Origin: Phragmites australis | Taxonomy: Eukaryota > Streptophyta > Magnoliopsida > Poales > Poaceae | Direction: 5' to 3' | NCBI RefSeq assembly: GCF_958298935.1 | Contig: NC_084936.1 | Location: 5,339,501-5,403,500, forward strand | Length of the DNA stretch: 64,000 nt | Shown here: in pieces, positions 12,504-24,831 of the stretch | How the letters are laid out: every line of letters starts with the position of its first letter | Position numbering within the stretch: the first letter of the stretch is position 1 | Translations under genes and position numbers: made by a program | Notes under the pieces: model-generated | Seen by the model: the letters and a program-made list of their open reading frames with translations, nothing else | Database searches by the model: none | Told to the model about the DNA's origin: nothing

Positions 12504-14073
12504 ATGCAAATATCCAAGCATGCAGTGTCAGGTACCAAAAGTGTAGCAACTTTCTGTCTACCTTTGACTGTGATGGGCAAAAGAGCCATAGCACTAGTGG
12601 ATAGTGGGAGTACCCACAGCTTCATGGATGTAACCTTTGCAAGTAAGGCTGGATGTCAAATTCAGCATACACCATTACATGCAGTCACTGTTGCTGGTGG
12701 AGGGGAGTTGCATTCTGGTGGGCACATTCCTCATTGCTCCTATCTTGTCTACAAGGAAAAAAATTCTAGCCCTTTACAATTGCTTGAGCTTAAAAGCTAT
12801 GATATCATTCTAGGGTGTGATTGGATATACAGTCACAACCCTATTGGTATTGATCTCAAGGAAAGACTACTGACAATTACTAAGGAAGGGAGCAAAAGGG
12901 TATGTTTCACTGACTGTTATAAGGAGGGTTGTGGCAGTGAATTAGCAGCTCAGAAGTTTGGCAAGCTGTTGTGTAAGAGTGTTATGGGATATATATTCCA
13001 TATCAAGGTGGAAAATGCTAGTAACTCGGTGGGGAGCATTCACAGAAAGGAAATCGATGAGATTTTGGAAAAATTCAGCAATGTGCTTGCTGAACCTGAT
13101 GGGTTACCCCCTGATAGGAAATGTGTGCATTCAATTCCTTTGAAGCCTGGAAGTGAACCACCAAATTTGAGACCATATAGGATGCCTCATCATCAAAAGG
13201 ATGAGGTAGAGAAACTAGTAAAGGAGATGATGGAACAAGGCATTATCAGACCTAGTGAGAGTCCATATTCTTCCTCCTCCATTTTAGCAAGGAAAAAAGA
13301 TGGCTCATGGAGGTTTTGTGTTAATTATAGGCGGCTAAATGATCTAACCATTAAGAACATATTCTCAATACCTGTAGTGGATGATCTATTTAATGAATTG
13401 AATGGGGCCAAATATTTTTCAAAACTAGACCTCAGACCAAGGTTTCACCAGATTCTTACGAAGGAAGGAGATATCCACAAAACAACATTTAGAACACACT
13501 TTGGACACTTTGAATTCTTGGTGATGCCATTTGGGCTTACAAATGCACCAGCCATCTTCCAAGCTATGATGAATACTGTTTTTGCTGATCTACTCAGGAA
13601 GTTTGTGCTCATATTTTTCAATAACATCCTAATGTATAGCCAAACTTGGGAGGAACACAAGAAGCGCCTAAATATTGTACTGCAAGTACTAAAGGAAAAT
13701 AGGCTTTCAACAAAAAGAGTAAGTGTGTATTTGGGGTGCAACAGATTGAATATTTGGGTCATGTAATTCATGAAGGTGAATTGTCTACAGATCAAACAAA
13801 GATTGAAGCTGTGGAGAAGTGGCCTATTCCTAATAATGTTACTGAGCTCAGAGGGTTCCTAGGTTTGGCTGGGTATTATAGAAGATTTGTCAAGAATTTT
13901 GGAGTGATATGTAGGCCAATGCATGACAGGCTGAGAAAGAATTCCTTCCAGTGGAGTGCTGAACAAACCAAAGCTTTTGAGGAAGTGAAAAGGAGACTGG
14001 TTACAGCTCCAGTTCTTGCTATACCAAATTTCAACATACCATTTATTTTGGAGACAGATGCTAGTGAAGTGCT
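12504..14073 (+). pseudogene. Ty3 pol part 1: protease and reverse transcriptase, start of RNase H
   Basis: The protease active-site motif ALVDSGSTHSFMD is near 12,592. RT follows with the conserved region around 13,140-13,700. The catalytic position that is normally FFDD/YVDD reads FFNN (about 13,615), so both metal-binding aspartates are replaced. A one-base frameshift near 13,715 moves the remaining RT into the frame of 13,736-14,110. RNase H starts (FILETDAS) and is cut at 14,073 by foreign LTR sequence. The enzyme would copy element RNA into DNA; this copy cannot. Confidence 0.9.
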
Positions 14074-15708
14074 TGAAAGTGCATCTAGGTCCCTTGTGGG
14101 TTTTGGATAATTGATGACAAGCGATTAAAGGGATTAATGGTTTTATCAAGTGTATGGACATGTGTTAGTCCCGTTGAAAAAGGATAAAATATGTCTACGC
14201 CCCTCAAAAAGAAAGAAGAAGTGACATGAAGAGACTCTTAGATTCCAACTGTTTTTAAATTTGAATTTTGAGTCTTAGGAATGTCGTACTATTAAGAGGG
14301 TTGCTTTTTGTAGTTTTGGTAGTGTCTCAATGCTCAAAGTGCTTTATGAAAACCAATTTTTGAGAGACACCATCACTCACGAACACCGGGATCAAAGGGC
14401 TGTTTTGTCTGGTTTCGGAGTCTACAGACTGGTCCGGATACTCCGGATTTGGTAGGTGTTCTGGAGTCTCCGAGTGAGACTCAGTGAAAAGCTCTCGGTT
14501 AGGTGTTATTTCTGTGCCCAGAGTCTCCGGGATGGCCCGGATACTCCAGACAGTTCATTTGTCCCGGATACTCCGAGTGAGTCTCCGTGAAGAGCTCTCG
14601 GTTAGGATTTAATTTTAATTCCCCGAGTCTCCGAGTTCATTCGGATACTCCGGATGCTGTTGAAGTCCCAGAGTCTCCGAGTGAGACTTCGAGATAGGGT
14701 CTCGGTTAGCGAAGGTTTTTACCCGGAGTCTCCGAGGTTTGATGCTCCCGGATATTCCAGGCATCCTCCGAACTTGAGTTCTAGCTGGTTTTTCTCTAAG
14801 TGTTACCCGAAGACTCCGGGTGAACCCGGATACTCCGGATCAGTGAAACGGCTAGTTCTGACAGGTTATGTGCGCAGTTTTCTGTGCAACCCGGAGACTC
14901 CAAGTCTGCCTGGTTTGCATAGTAACAGCTAGTTTTTGAGGGAAGAGTATAAATACCTCTTCACCCCTCTCATTGAATTCTTGCTGAACCACCAGCTCAT
15001 TTACTCTCTCTAGTGCATTCAATAGCCTTCCCAACTCTCTAGTGCTCAATCTTTGCAAAGTATTGAGAGTTTGATTTGGGGAGTGAGATTTTGAGCAAGA
15101 GAGCAAAAGAAACCCTTTGAGCATTTGAGTTCTTGCCTAGCTGCAAAAAGAAATATTTTCTCTTGAAGCTTTGTGCTTCTAGACGGCAAGAGGTCACCCG
15201 TAGAGCACCCAATGGCTGTGGAGTGCCATGGGGAGTTTGTATTACCCTCAATTTGAGTAAGATCCCTTGCTTGATCTTTGTGGTCACTTGGGAGAGGATA
15301 AAGTTGGAAAAGACCTAGCTCTTTGTGAGCTCCTCAACGGAGACGTAGTCACTTCTTTGTGAGGTGGCCGAACTTCGGATTTAAATCTTGTCTCCATTTA
15401 AATTCTTGCAAGTTATTCATTCATATTGCTATTTGAGGATTTGTCTCAAATTTATTGCTTGCGAGTATTTAATTGTACCTCTATTGTTTAGTAGAATATA
15501 TCCATCTTACAGTCACTGTGATAGCTCATAATCTCTAGTAGAATCTCTTAAGATTACTTAGTTTTCGAAGGTTCTATATAGTCCGGATAATCCAAGTCAA
15601 TTCGGATACTCCGGTACTCAGAGTATCCAGAACTGCCCGAAGTCTCCGGACCCTGTTTAATCTGCTGCTGAGTTTTAATTTTCAGAAATGACTATTCACC
15701 CCCCTCTA
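14074..15708 (+). mobile_element. Copia-type LTR nested in the Ty3 element, right end clipped
   Basis: Starts TGAAAGTGCATCTAGG and runs to CTATTCACCCCCCTCTAGTC, the boundary sequences I associate with a widespread grass Copia LTR. A TATAAATA box at 14,948-14,955 fits an LTR promoter. The stretch 14,390-14,900 and 15,570-15,650 is packed with CCGGATACTCCGG-like palindromes. No Copia coding sequence follows, so it is a solo or truncated LTR. Its last few bases appear missing where it meets the next element. Confidence 0.7.
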
Positions 15709-16896
15709 GTCCCCCGAGGACCCACTGAAGGAAGTTCCGGGAGAGAGTGCTCGGGGCTGCGAGCAGCGGCCCCCGAGCACTCGGTTCCCCGAGGATCCGT
15801 ACCGTCAAGACCGGGAGAGAGTGCTCGGGCCGTGGACAGTGGCCCCCCGAGTACTCGGTTCCCCAAGGACCAAGGAAGGGTGTTCTTGGGAGAGAGTGCT
15901 TGGGGAGGTGAACAGTAACCCCTGAGCACTCGGTCCCCCGACGACCTAGGAAGCCTCTCCGTCAGTGGCCCCCACAGGGGTCCAGCGATGAGGTGTCAGC
16001 AGGTGAAAGGCCCGAGGCCGCATTTAAGAGCGCGCGTGGCCTGTCACCTCCAACTGCTCCCGCCACGCTCAGTGTCAGTTCCTGCCATATTCTGGCAGAA
16101 GGGCATGGGGACATTAAATGCACGGGTCCCATCCCGCGCCATCCGGCGCGCCTCGGGATAACGTCGCAAGGCCCGAGGTGTTCCGTCTACTGCGTTGCTG
16201 TGGCAGGCGAACAAGACCGGGCGGGCACGCCGGGCCGCTCTGCGGCTGCCCGGTGGGCCCTCTCCACAGCGCCCGTTGCCAGTGCCATCATGACGACTGA
16301 TGACCGGGCGCGGGGCGCGTTTTCAACCCCCGTCACTTCGCACAGAGGCTATGATGACGCCCATTCCATTTATGGTGCTTTGGAACTCGTGCCCTCCCAT
16401 TCGGGGCACGCTACCGCCGGCGGGTATTTAAAGCGGCTGGCAGCACGGACAAAGACAATCGGTCTTGGAAGCAAAAAAATCTCGGCAAGGGTTGAAGAAG
16501 TTAAGGAGGTAGAGAGATCGAGAAGTCCAAGAGCACCCAAAGCCAACAGATACACACAGATCGAAGAACACCTTCGTACGCGCATAGAAGCCGAAGAACA
16601 AGGAGCCCCAGGCTCTAGGATAGACAGACATTCTTGTAACTAGCACATTCCTAAGAGACATTCTCAAGACATTTATAGCATCCACACAGGAGTAGGGTGT
16701 TATGCCTCCGTGCGGCTCAAACCTGTCTAAACCCCCAGTGCATTTACTTCATTCCGCACTAGATCATTCCACCCCGCCAGCCATCGCATTTACATCCATT
16801 TATTTCTCCAGCAAACTTATTCATAATCATCCTCCCGGCCAAATCTCTAAAAAGGGGTCCCTCAGGATCCCTGCGACAGGAGTTAACCCTCCGACA
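15709..16896 (+). mobile_element. Truncated LTR, same family as the solo LTR at 50,082-51,827
   Basis: The right end (GCGACAGGAGTTAACCCTCCGACA) is the inverse of the left end at 50,082, and the interior matches the reverse complement of that LTR. A TATTTAAA box lies at 16,425-16,432. The left terminus (TGTCGG...) is missing. At 15,720-15,950 there are about three copies of a unit with GGGAGAGAGTGCTCGG and CCGAGCACTCGG, related to the 73-bp repeats at 51 kb. Confidence 0.8.
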
Positions 16897-18513
16897 GAGT
16901 CTCAAGTTCATTACTGAGCATAAAATTTCTGAAGAAATTCAGCACAAGTTGATGTTAATGCTTTTGCGATTGGACTATTCCATTGAATACAAGAAGGGAA
17001 AAGAGAATAAGGCAATTGATGCCTTATCAAGAGTTGAACACAATGCATGGCCATCATTGTGGTTCAACCTTTATGTATTCAAGAGGTGATTAACAGCTAT
17101 ACTAATGATCCCTACTGTCAATGACTTTTGGCTCAATTGGTTGTGGCACCTGATGCTGAATCTGGGTACATCCTAAATTTTGGAGTCATTAGGTACAAAG
17201 GTAGAATTCACATTGGTAAGGACATTTCTTTGCAAGGTAACATACTGAAGGCATTACACACATCTGCAATTGGAGGGCATTCTGGTATTGCTGCTACATA
17301 CCAAAGGGTAAAAAGAATCTTCCATTGGGTTAGACTCAAGAAGTCACTTGAGGACTATGTTTCAACTTGCCCTATATGTGAAAGAGCTAAGAGTGAACAT
17401 TGTCACTACCCTGGACTGCTTGAGCCACTACAGCTACCTGACATGGCATGGACCCACGTTACCATGGACTTCATAGAAGGGTTACCTAAATCTAGTGGCA
17501 AGGATGTGATATTGATTGTGGTGGATAAGTTTACAAAATATTCACACTTCATTCCATTAACACATCCATTCACAGCTCGAACGGTTGCCCAACTATTCAT
17601 AGATAACATTTTCAGAATGCATGGAATGCCTACTTGTATTATGTCTAACAGGGACATAATTTTCTTGAGTGATTTATGGCATGATATGTTCAAAACCTTG
17701 AAGATATCTTTGAGATTTAGCTCGGCTTATCATCCCCAAAGTGATGGGCAAACGGAAAGAGTGAATCAATGCTTGGAGAGCTATTTGAGATGCATGACTT
17801 TCTCTGAACCTAGAAGGTGGTGCAGCTGGTTGGCCTTGTCGGAATGGTGGTACAACACTAATTATCACACCTCGCTGAAGTGTACTCCGTTTCAAGCGCT
17901 CTATGGTTACCCTCCTCCCCTCATTAGTGAAATTGCCATACTAGGTCCTGAATCTCCTGCCAAGGATTTTTTGGATGAAAAACAAGGAATGATTCAACAG
18001 CTGAAAGAGAACTTGCCATATGCGCAAGCTAGAATGAAGAAGTATGCTGATTTGAGGCGTACTGAGAAGGAATTCAATGTTGGAGACACGGTTTATCTCA
18101 AGATGCAACCTTATAGACAGACTGCGTTCAGATTGAGGAATTCACTTAAATTGGCAACCAAATACTATGCCCCCTTCTTAATCCTGCAGAGAATTGGTAA
18201 GGTGGCTTATAAGCTCCAACTTCCCTCGACTGCACAGATTTATCCTGTTTTTCATGTAAGCCAGCTTAAAAGGCATCTGGGAGATCGAGCTATTCCTAAT
18301 GAGGACTTACCACTTGTGGATGCACAAGGGCGTATTAAGATATCACCGGTTGTTGTCCTGGAAACCAGAGCTATACATAGGAATGAAGTACCTGTCACAC
18401 AGTGGTTGATCCAATGGGAAAATATGCCCCTTGAGGATGCTACTTGGGAGGACAAAACATTCATCAAGATTTCTTTTCCAGGATTTTATTGGCGCACAAT
18501 CAAGACATGGTAG
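16897..18513 (+). pseudogene. Ty3 pol part 2: RNase H tail, integrase and chromodomain
   Basis: Resumes within RNase H (SLKFITEHKISEE, then IDALSRVEH near 17,020), so roughly 70 codons of RNase H are absent between the two halves. From 17,128 one open frame of 461 codons holds the HHCC zinc-binding region (HTSAIGGHSG ... CPICERAK), the integrase core and a C-terminal chromodomain (WLIQWENMPLEDATWED). The second catalytic Asp of the DDE triad, normally SDRD, reads SNRD (about 17,650); the Glu in QTERVN is kept. In functional relatives the chromodomain guides integration into heterochromatin. Confidence 0.9.
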
Positions 18514-18575
18514 CTTGAAGTCTTGACAATGTTGCTGAAGCTTGAGGACAAGCTGTTTCTTCAGAGGGTTGCATT

Positions 18576-18959
18576 TTTCATGACCTAAAGATAAATGTTG
18601 TGCGGGCTAATGAGTGACACACATCTCCAGATGGACGGCTGTGAACTACTCTAGCTACGGAAGCTAAACTTCAGTTAAATTCAGTCGTTAGTTATTTTGT
18701 CGGACAGTTACAGTTCTTATTTACTGTTACCACATTGTAATTTCCAGACCGTAATTTGGCTGGGTTGTTAGGATATATTCATAGGGTGGTGGACAAAGGG
18801 AATCATCCAACTATTTTGCTTGTAGCAAAACCACCAAACATGGATGGGGAATGAATTCGTCCCTGGGATTCTTCCTCTGAAACCTTTGTTCTTCTTCTGA
18901 ATTTCTTCTGTGATGTAAGATTCTTGGGTTGTTGAGCTCATGTTCGATCAGGTTTGACA
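18576..18959 (+). repeat. 3' LTR of the Ty3 element
   Basis: Collinear with 10,440-10,817; the initial TG has become TT. It ends TTTGACA directly before the TSD copy CTCTG. Confidence 0.87.
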
Positions 18960-18964
18960 CTCTG

Positions 18965-20215
18965 TCTGGGACATCAAGTGTTCAAGACACTGCAGATCAC
19001 CTTGGGATTCAAGCACGTATTGGCTTCATCCGCCGTGTCTGAGGCTCTAGGCATCGGCGTTGGCAGCGCGGGCACTTGATGGCTCAGGCATTTGGTGGTT
19101 CGAGCGCTCAGCGTCGTGGGCATGAGTGACAGTAGTCCTGTGCTCAGTGCTCCTCTAGTGATCCAGTCGACTAGTCCCCCTCTGATATATAGGTAAATGC
19201 AGCAAGTTGTTGTCGTAGATACATAATACATACTGCTGACAGTTAGCATCATTTGATTATCTTGAGCCGCCAATCTGAACAGATCAAGAAACTACTAATC
19301 TCTTAGTCAACCAATCTAGTATGGATTATCTGGTACAATATATTAAACTGACAAATCAACCCAGCAAAATGTAAAGAGTGGCACCTGCCTGGTCTGGACA
19401 TTCTTCTTGTTCAGGTATGAGCCTTTTCTATTCAGGATTGGTGGCATCTTTTGTTCAGATCAAGGTGTAGCACTGTAGCAGTGTTAATTTAAGCATGCGC
19501 TTGGGCAGATGGTTTTAGGCGTTAGTCTAATCTGGTTTGCAGTTTGGTGTCATGTCACGCAGCTTTAACCTAGGAACAATATTTTCTCTTTGTAATCCAA
19601 AGTGCAGTGGGAGCATTATAGAACAATATTGATGAGATGCTTCCGAGTGAATGCTTTTTTCCATTTTGTTAGTTTGTAGCACTTTTCACCGATGAACAAT
19701 ATTGCAAGATATACCAATTGTCAGGCCTCTTGTGAATGTTTTTTATCTGAATTTATTTATGTGGTCAGTCTACACTCTGTATATTATATTCACTATTCAG
19801 ACTGTAAGCATAGCTTAGAGGTTAGAGCATTCTTTTCTAGTTTGCAAGAATTGAGTTTTGCCTTCAGTCAGCAACCATTTTAGAAATGCCATATGAATTG
19901 TTCTATTAGGCAGTTGTGTTCTCTATGCAGGAAGTTGTATGCCATTTTTCTTTGTATTGCTATATGAACAGATTAGCATAATTGACTTCATTGCTTTGAG
20001 ATAACATGCTAGGTGGAGTAAAATAATGTCTTACTGGTCTAGTAGTAGCATCTCTTGGTGTTATTCACACAATATTTTCTTCTTTTAATGATTAGTATGA
20101 AATCTTTCCTGCTGTCATCGAATTGAGCAATTTCATTACACTGTAAGTCTATAAAAAGGTGCAATTGAGCAATTCCATTACACTGTTAGGATATTGTGTA
20201 ATTTTTTCAGCTTGA
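18965..20215. other. Intergenic or intronic DNA before the hAT remnant
   Basis: Moderately AT-rich with no convincing coding frame. It may be 5' UTR or intron sequence of the adjacent hAT transposase remnant, continuous with 9.5-10.4 kb before the Ty3 insertion (inference). Confidence 0.4.
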
Positions 20216-20990
20216 TTGGATTATTTGGATATGTCTACTCCTGATACTAGTGGGTCACGTGCAGGCAGTGCAGCAGCTACTGGAACTCAATCTAAGTTGG
20301 TAACTCAACAAGAATCTCAAGGTATTGATACTATTGATGTGAATGTGATAGAGATAGATGATGGTGTTGTTGTTGATAGTAAGAGGAAATTAAAATATGT
20401 AGTCTGCGAAGAGTTTGATAGGATTTCAAGTAGGATGTGCATGGAAAGCTAAATGTATGTGGTGTAAGAAACTTCTAGGAGGAGAGACAAGAAATGGGAC
20501 CAAACATTTGCATGGCCATCTTGAAATTTGTGAACATCGGCAAGTTAGAAAAGGTTTAAAATAGTCCTCTTTGAAATTATCAAAAAAATCAAGACGAGTT
20601 AGTTGTTGTGGAAAAATATGCATTTGATCAAGATGTTGCTAAGAAAGAACTTGCATTAATTACTTGTGTGCATGAGTACCCTCTATCTATGGTGGAACAT
20701 ATATACCGGCTTTCGCAAATTTTGTGCCACCTTCTAGCCATTGTTTAAGGTTGTGTCCCGGAACACAATAAGGAAAGACATATTGGATATGTTTAACATT
20801 CAAAAGCTCTCTATGATAGAAGCACTTATGTGCATGTAAACTTGCTCTCGAGCCGACATGTTAGGTAAGTAGTTTACATGTGTATGCAAGTTTGGTCTCT
20901 TATGTGTATGCACTGAGTCTTGATTTTTGAACATTGTGTTAATAGGCTTGCAGTCCACCTTTATTAACGCGTTGGCAACTTGTCTTGAGG
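20216..20990 (+). pseudogene. hAT transposase remnant (BED zinc finger, N-terminal part)
   Basis: An opening frame (MSTPDTSGSRAGSAAATGTQ..., 20,231 on) is followed after a frameshift near 20,430 by a BED finger: WCKK...TKHLHGHLEIC (20,455-20,535). Collinear hAT sequence continues, with stops, through KKELALITCVHEYPLSMVEH (20,640-20,700) and a segment like RNTIRKDILDMF (20,760-20,800). The RNase-H-like core and C-terminal dimerisation domain are not seen. In live elements the BED finger binds element DNA. The remainder to 21,790 holds no feature I recognise. Confidence 0.75.
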
Positions 20991-22346
20991 ATGAAGAGGA
21001 AGAGATGGTAATATCATATAATCATTTTTGTAAATTGTAGCTCATACTTAACACTTGTGTTGTTGTGGTCTTTGTTTGTATGAGGAACTTGATTCAACTG
21101 TTGTTCATTAACTGATCATTTGTGTTGGTGGCTTGGTGCTGCTCAGCTAGTGCATGGTGCTTGCTTCTATTGCAGTGCTGAAACATTGCCTAGGAACTTG
21201 TTGTTTTGATGTTGAATGGTGCTTGTTTGCTGCTGCCTACTAGTGCTTGAGCATGCATGTCAAATTCAAGTTGTATTACTGTATGTGTTATTGTTCTAGA
21301 CTAGTTTCTTTTATTGTTTGGAACTGATGTGATGTACTGCTGTCGTGTTGATGACCTGATGTGCTAGACTTTGTGAGTTTGTGACAAGACTTTGTGTCTT
21401 TGTGCTAGACTTTGTGAGTTTGTGATAACGGACAAGTCCTATTATTTTTTCTTTTAAGATTATGTGATTCTGTCATGGTTCATCGTTAGGAAGGTGAGTT
21501 TGAGTTTGTTAGTTTATGACAAGCCATATTATGTATGTGTTTTCTGGTACAATAGTATGTGTGTGGTTGATTTGCAATATTTTGGAAAGATAAACCTTGT
21601 AATCTATTAAAACATACAACAGTATGTATGTGGTTGATTTGCAATAAATAATAATAAGCATTCATGGGCATTTGGATGAATTTTGTATATGTTTGAATTC
21701 AAATTGAATTGAAAGAAGAATATCACATAAAATGATAAAAATACATATAAATGGAGCATTACAAAGGAACTCACTTTTTCTCCATATAATCTAGGGTTGA
21801 AAACGGTCGGAAACGATCGAAATACGCTAAAACCGTTTTCATTTCCGTATTTTTTTTCTCGGAAACGAAATCGGTAGTGGTAATGCCGAAAACGAATATG
21901 GTATCGGTTATATCGGAAAATCGAAAATGATATTATCGGATCGATAATATGTCGATTTCGATCGGGGATCGATAATTCTGAACGAAAACACCAAAACATA
22001 GCTCACAAGTTATACATCACATACGACAAGTTTAATGAAGTCATACATGACATGACTATAATCGACATGAGTATATGTTATATCGATACATCTTTTATGA
22101 TAAGACAATTATTAATTGACAAGCAAAAGGATAAAAATCTCCATATAAGCGTAAATGTTTAGCACAAGAATTTAAGTTTCCATACAAGTAGTCAAGCATA
22201 ACACAACCTCGTCACAAGGATTAAAGTCTCCATACAAGCGCAACACTAAGTCTCCATACAAGTTTTGTCCATACAAATATTATTTGACCAAGCACAACAC
22301 AAACTCATCACTTTTGAATTTCCTCTTTCTTCACTTTTTTGGCGGC

Positions 22347-24831
22347 CTACAGCTCAACCTCAAGCTCATCATCATCACTTGCCAAGTCTTCATCCTGTTG
22401 TTTTGTAGGAAAATTATTCAATTAACCTCCAGCAAGTCTTTTTGCACAAATGAGAACAGAAAATAGTAGTTGTACAATTTATATTTTATACCTCAAACAT
22501 CAGATTATTAGCAACAACCTCAAGAATATCAAGATCAACGACCAATGACGAAACATTCTTAGAACCTGAAATGTCAAGGCATGTACATTAGTAAAAATGT
22601 GAAGACTTTACATGAGTAGAAGTTTAAATTGTCACCTTTTTTTTGCTGCAGCTATCCAATCTTTAGTGCAAATCAGTGCTTGTACCATCTCAGGATCAAG
22701 ACGAGAACGATATGGATCAACAACACGGCCACCAGCACTAAAAGCCGATTCATAAGCTACCGTTGACACTTGCATGCAAAGCACATCACGAGCAAGCAGC
22801 CATAGAATAGGATACTCATCCCTCTGACCCTTCCACCATGCTAAAATATCAAATGTATGATAATTGGCTTTGGTAACCTTTAATGGTGGTTCAGCCAAGT
22901 ACTTATCCAAGTCGTTTGCATCATCATGTAGGTCATGTGTGTCATATAGGTAGCTATCAAGTTCCTCATCTACCGTGTTTATAAACAAATCTGCCTCTGT
23001 TGAAGGTGCAGGTGCTTTACTCTTTAAAGATGAAGGATTACTAGCAGCATAGCATTCATACATGTTCCTCATAACACAATTAAATTTGTTAAGTTCATCT
23101 TGATAGGAATTTTTGTACACCCTCCTTATGGAAAATTCTACAATTTTTCTCTTGAACCTAGGGTCAAGAACACTTGCAATAGCAAGAGCAACATTGGACT
23201 TCTTCCAATACTTCTCAAACTTAGAACTCATAGAGGTTGCCATGCTACTAATAGTAGGATCATCACTATGACACCAATCAGTTAGTAAAAACTTAATCTC
23301 ACAGAAGTCTTTGAAAAATAAGTTTGCAGTTGGATATAATGTACCAGAAAATAACTCAGTGAGATCAGAGAACTTTTTCAAGCATGGTAAAAGAGATTTT
23401 GCCTTCTCCCATTCTGCAGAAGAAGGAGCAATTTTCTCATACCTACCACGTTCGCAGGACATGAGCCTCTCAAAAGCAATCCTGTAATATAAAGCATCCC
23501 TCAACATGGTATACGTTGAATTCCACCTAGTAGAAACATCAAGTGAGAGGCCCGACTTTGTGTTCAATCCACACTCAGTAGCACACTTTAGGAACTCCTC
23601 CCACTGCAATGGAGAACCCTTCACAGCCACCACAAATGCTCTAATATTCTGAATTGACGATGCAATAGCACTCATACCATCTTTAGCAACCAAATTAAGA
23701 ATGTGATTAGCACATCTCACATGAAAAAAATAGACCATCACAAATTAATGGACAATGCTTCTTGAGTCCTAAGATGACATCCTTAACAGCAACTTCATTT
23801 GCAGCAGCATTGTCTAGAGTCAAAGAAAATATTTTCTTTTCGAAGTTCCATTTCAACATACATGAACTTAAGGTATGAGACATATTCTCACTAGTATGTC
23901 GTCCTGGCACATGGAAGAAATTAATAATCCTCTTCTAAATATGCCAATCATCATCTACCCAATGGACAGTCACACACATATACCCCTTATTCTGATTTGA
24001 TATCCACATATCCATAGTTGCACTCAAGCGGCATTGAAGGGTTTTAAAATAAGCATACATCTTATCCTTTTCTTGCAAATAGAGGTCCATTATATCCTTT
24101 CTAACAGTGATACGAGACTTGATAGGAAAGTTTGGACGCAGGGATTTTATAAACTCAACAAAATATTCATGTTCAACTATGTTAAAATGATACTCATACA
24201 TGATTATTGCAATGTATAACTTCCTCAAACTAACTTCTTGATCATACTTGTATGGTTCAATAACTGTCATACCTTTCTCATGATCAGTTTTTGATTTGAG
24301 TTGTTGCTGGCTTTTAACAATACTGTGATAATGCTTTAGATGACTCCAAAACCCTGTGGTTCCTCGATTACTCTCAGCTTTACCTTTGCTGGTTTTGTTA
24401 TTACACCCTTTGAACTTACATTGTGCCCATAACTGATCAACCTGCTTGCCATTCTCCTCCACTGTCACTGTGTACTTGGTGAAATACTGCCATACATCTG
24501 ATGTGCTCTTCTTTTGCTGTTTCAAAGGAGGTTGTCCATCATCCTCATGGTCCACATCAATGATATCATCGGCACTTGCACCCACTACACTTGTACTCGC
24601 ACTTGCACTTGTAGCTGACACCACTTTGTTCTGAGTTCCTATCATCCATTGATAGACAATTGAAAATCAGCAAAGCAAATGAAGTATGAGTTGATGAATC
24701 TGCAATTGAGGTTGTAATTGATTATTACCTACAAGCGAGTTCTGAGAGGAAGTGGCGGTAGCATCACGAAATGGGGGCGGATCCATGACCGTGCGCTGTC
24801 GGGAAGTCACTTCTCCGGTAGGTGGTTTCAT
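22347..24831 (-). pseudogene. hAT transposase (zinc finger BED, RICESLEEPER-like), broken
   Basis: Read on the minus strand: exon 1 24,831-24,729 (ATG at 24,831), exon 2 24,638-22,636, exon 3 22,565-22,492, exon 4 22,394-22,347, all with GT/AG borders. Exon 2 carries an acidic start, a BED-type finger (CKFKGCNNKTSKG...HLKHYH), the RNase-H-like core (LTLDNAAANEV, CANHILNLVAKDG) and the C-terminal dimerisation domain (ILWLLARDVLCMQVSTVAYE, SAFSAGGRVVD). Lesions: an in-frame TAG at 23,935-23,937; a frameshift at a 7-base A/T run at 23,724-23,730; and an 8-A run at the exon 2 end that puts exon 3 out of phase. All are small, and two are homopolymer slips, so the copy is young or partly an assembly artefact. 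Confidence 0.9.

Larger units (their letters stand above)
10440..18959 (+). mobile_element. Degenerate chromodomain-type Ty3/Gypsy retrotransposon with TSD CTCTG
   Basis: Two LTRs of about 380 bp (10,440-10,817 and 18,576-18,959) flank gag-pol on the plus strand. CTCTG occurs immediately before the 5' LTR (10,435-10,439) and after the 3' LTR (18,960-18,964), a 5-bp TSD. Domain order is gag, zinc knuckle, protease, RT, RNase H, integrase, chromodomain, which places it among plant chromoviruses; short LTRs suggest the Reina lineage (inference). The body carries stops, frameshifts and a 2.8-kb nested block at 14,074-16,896, so it is not autonomous. Confidence 0.92.
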
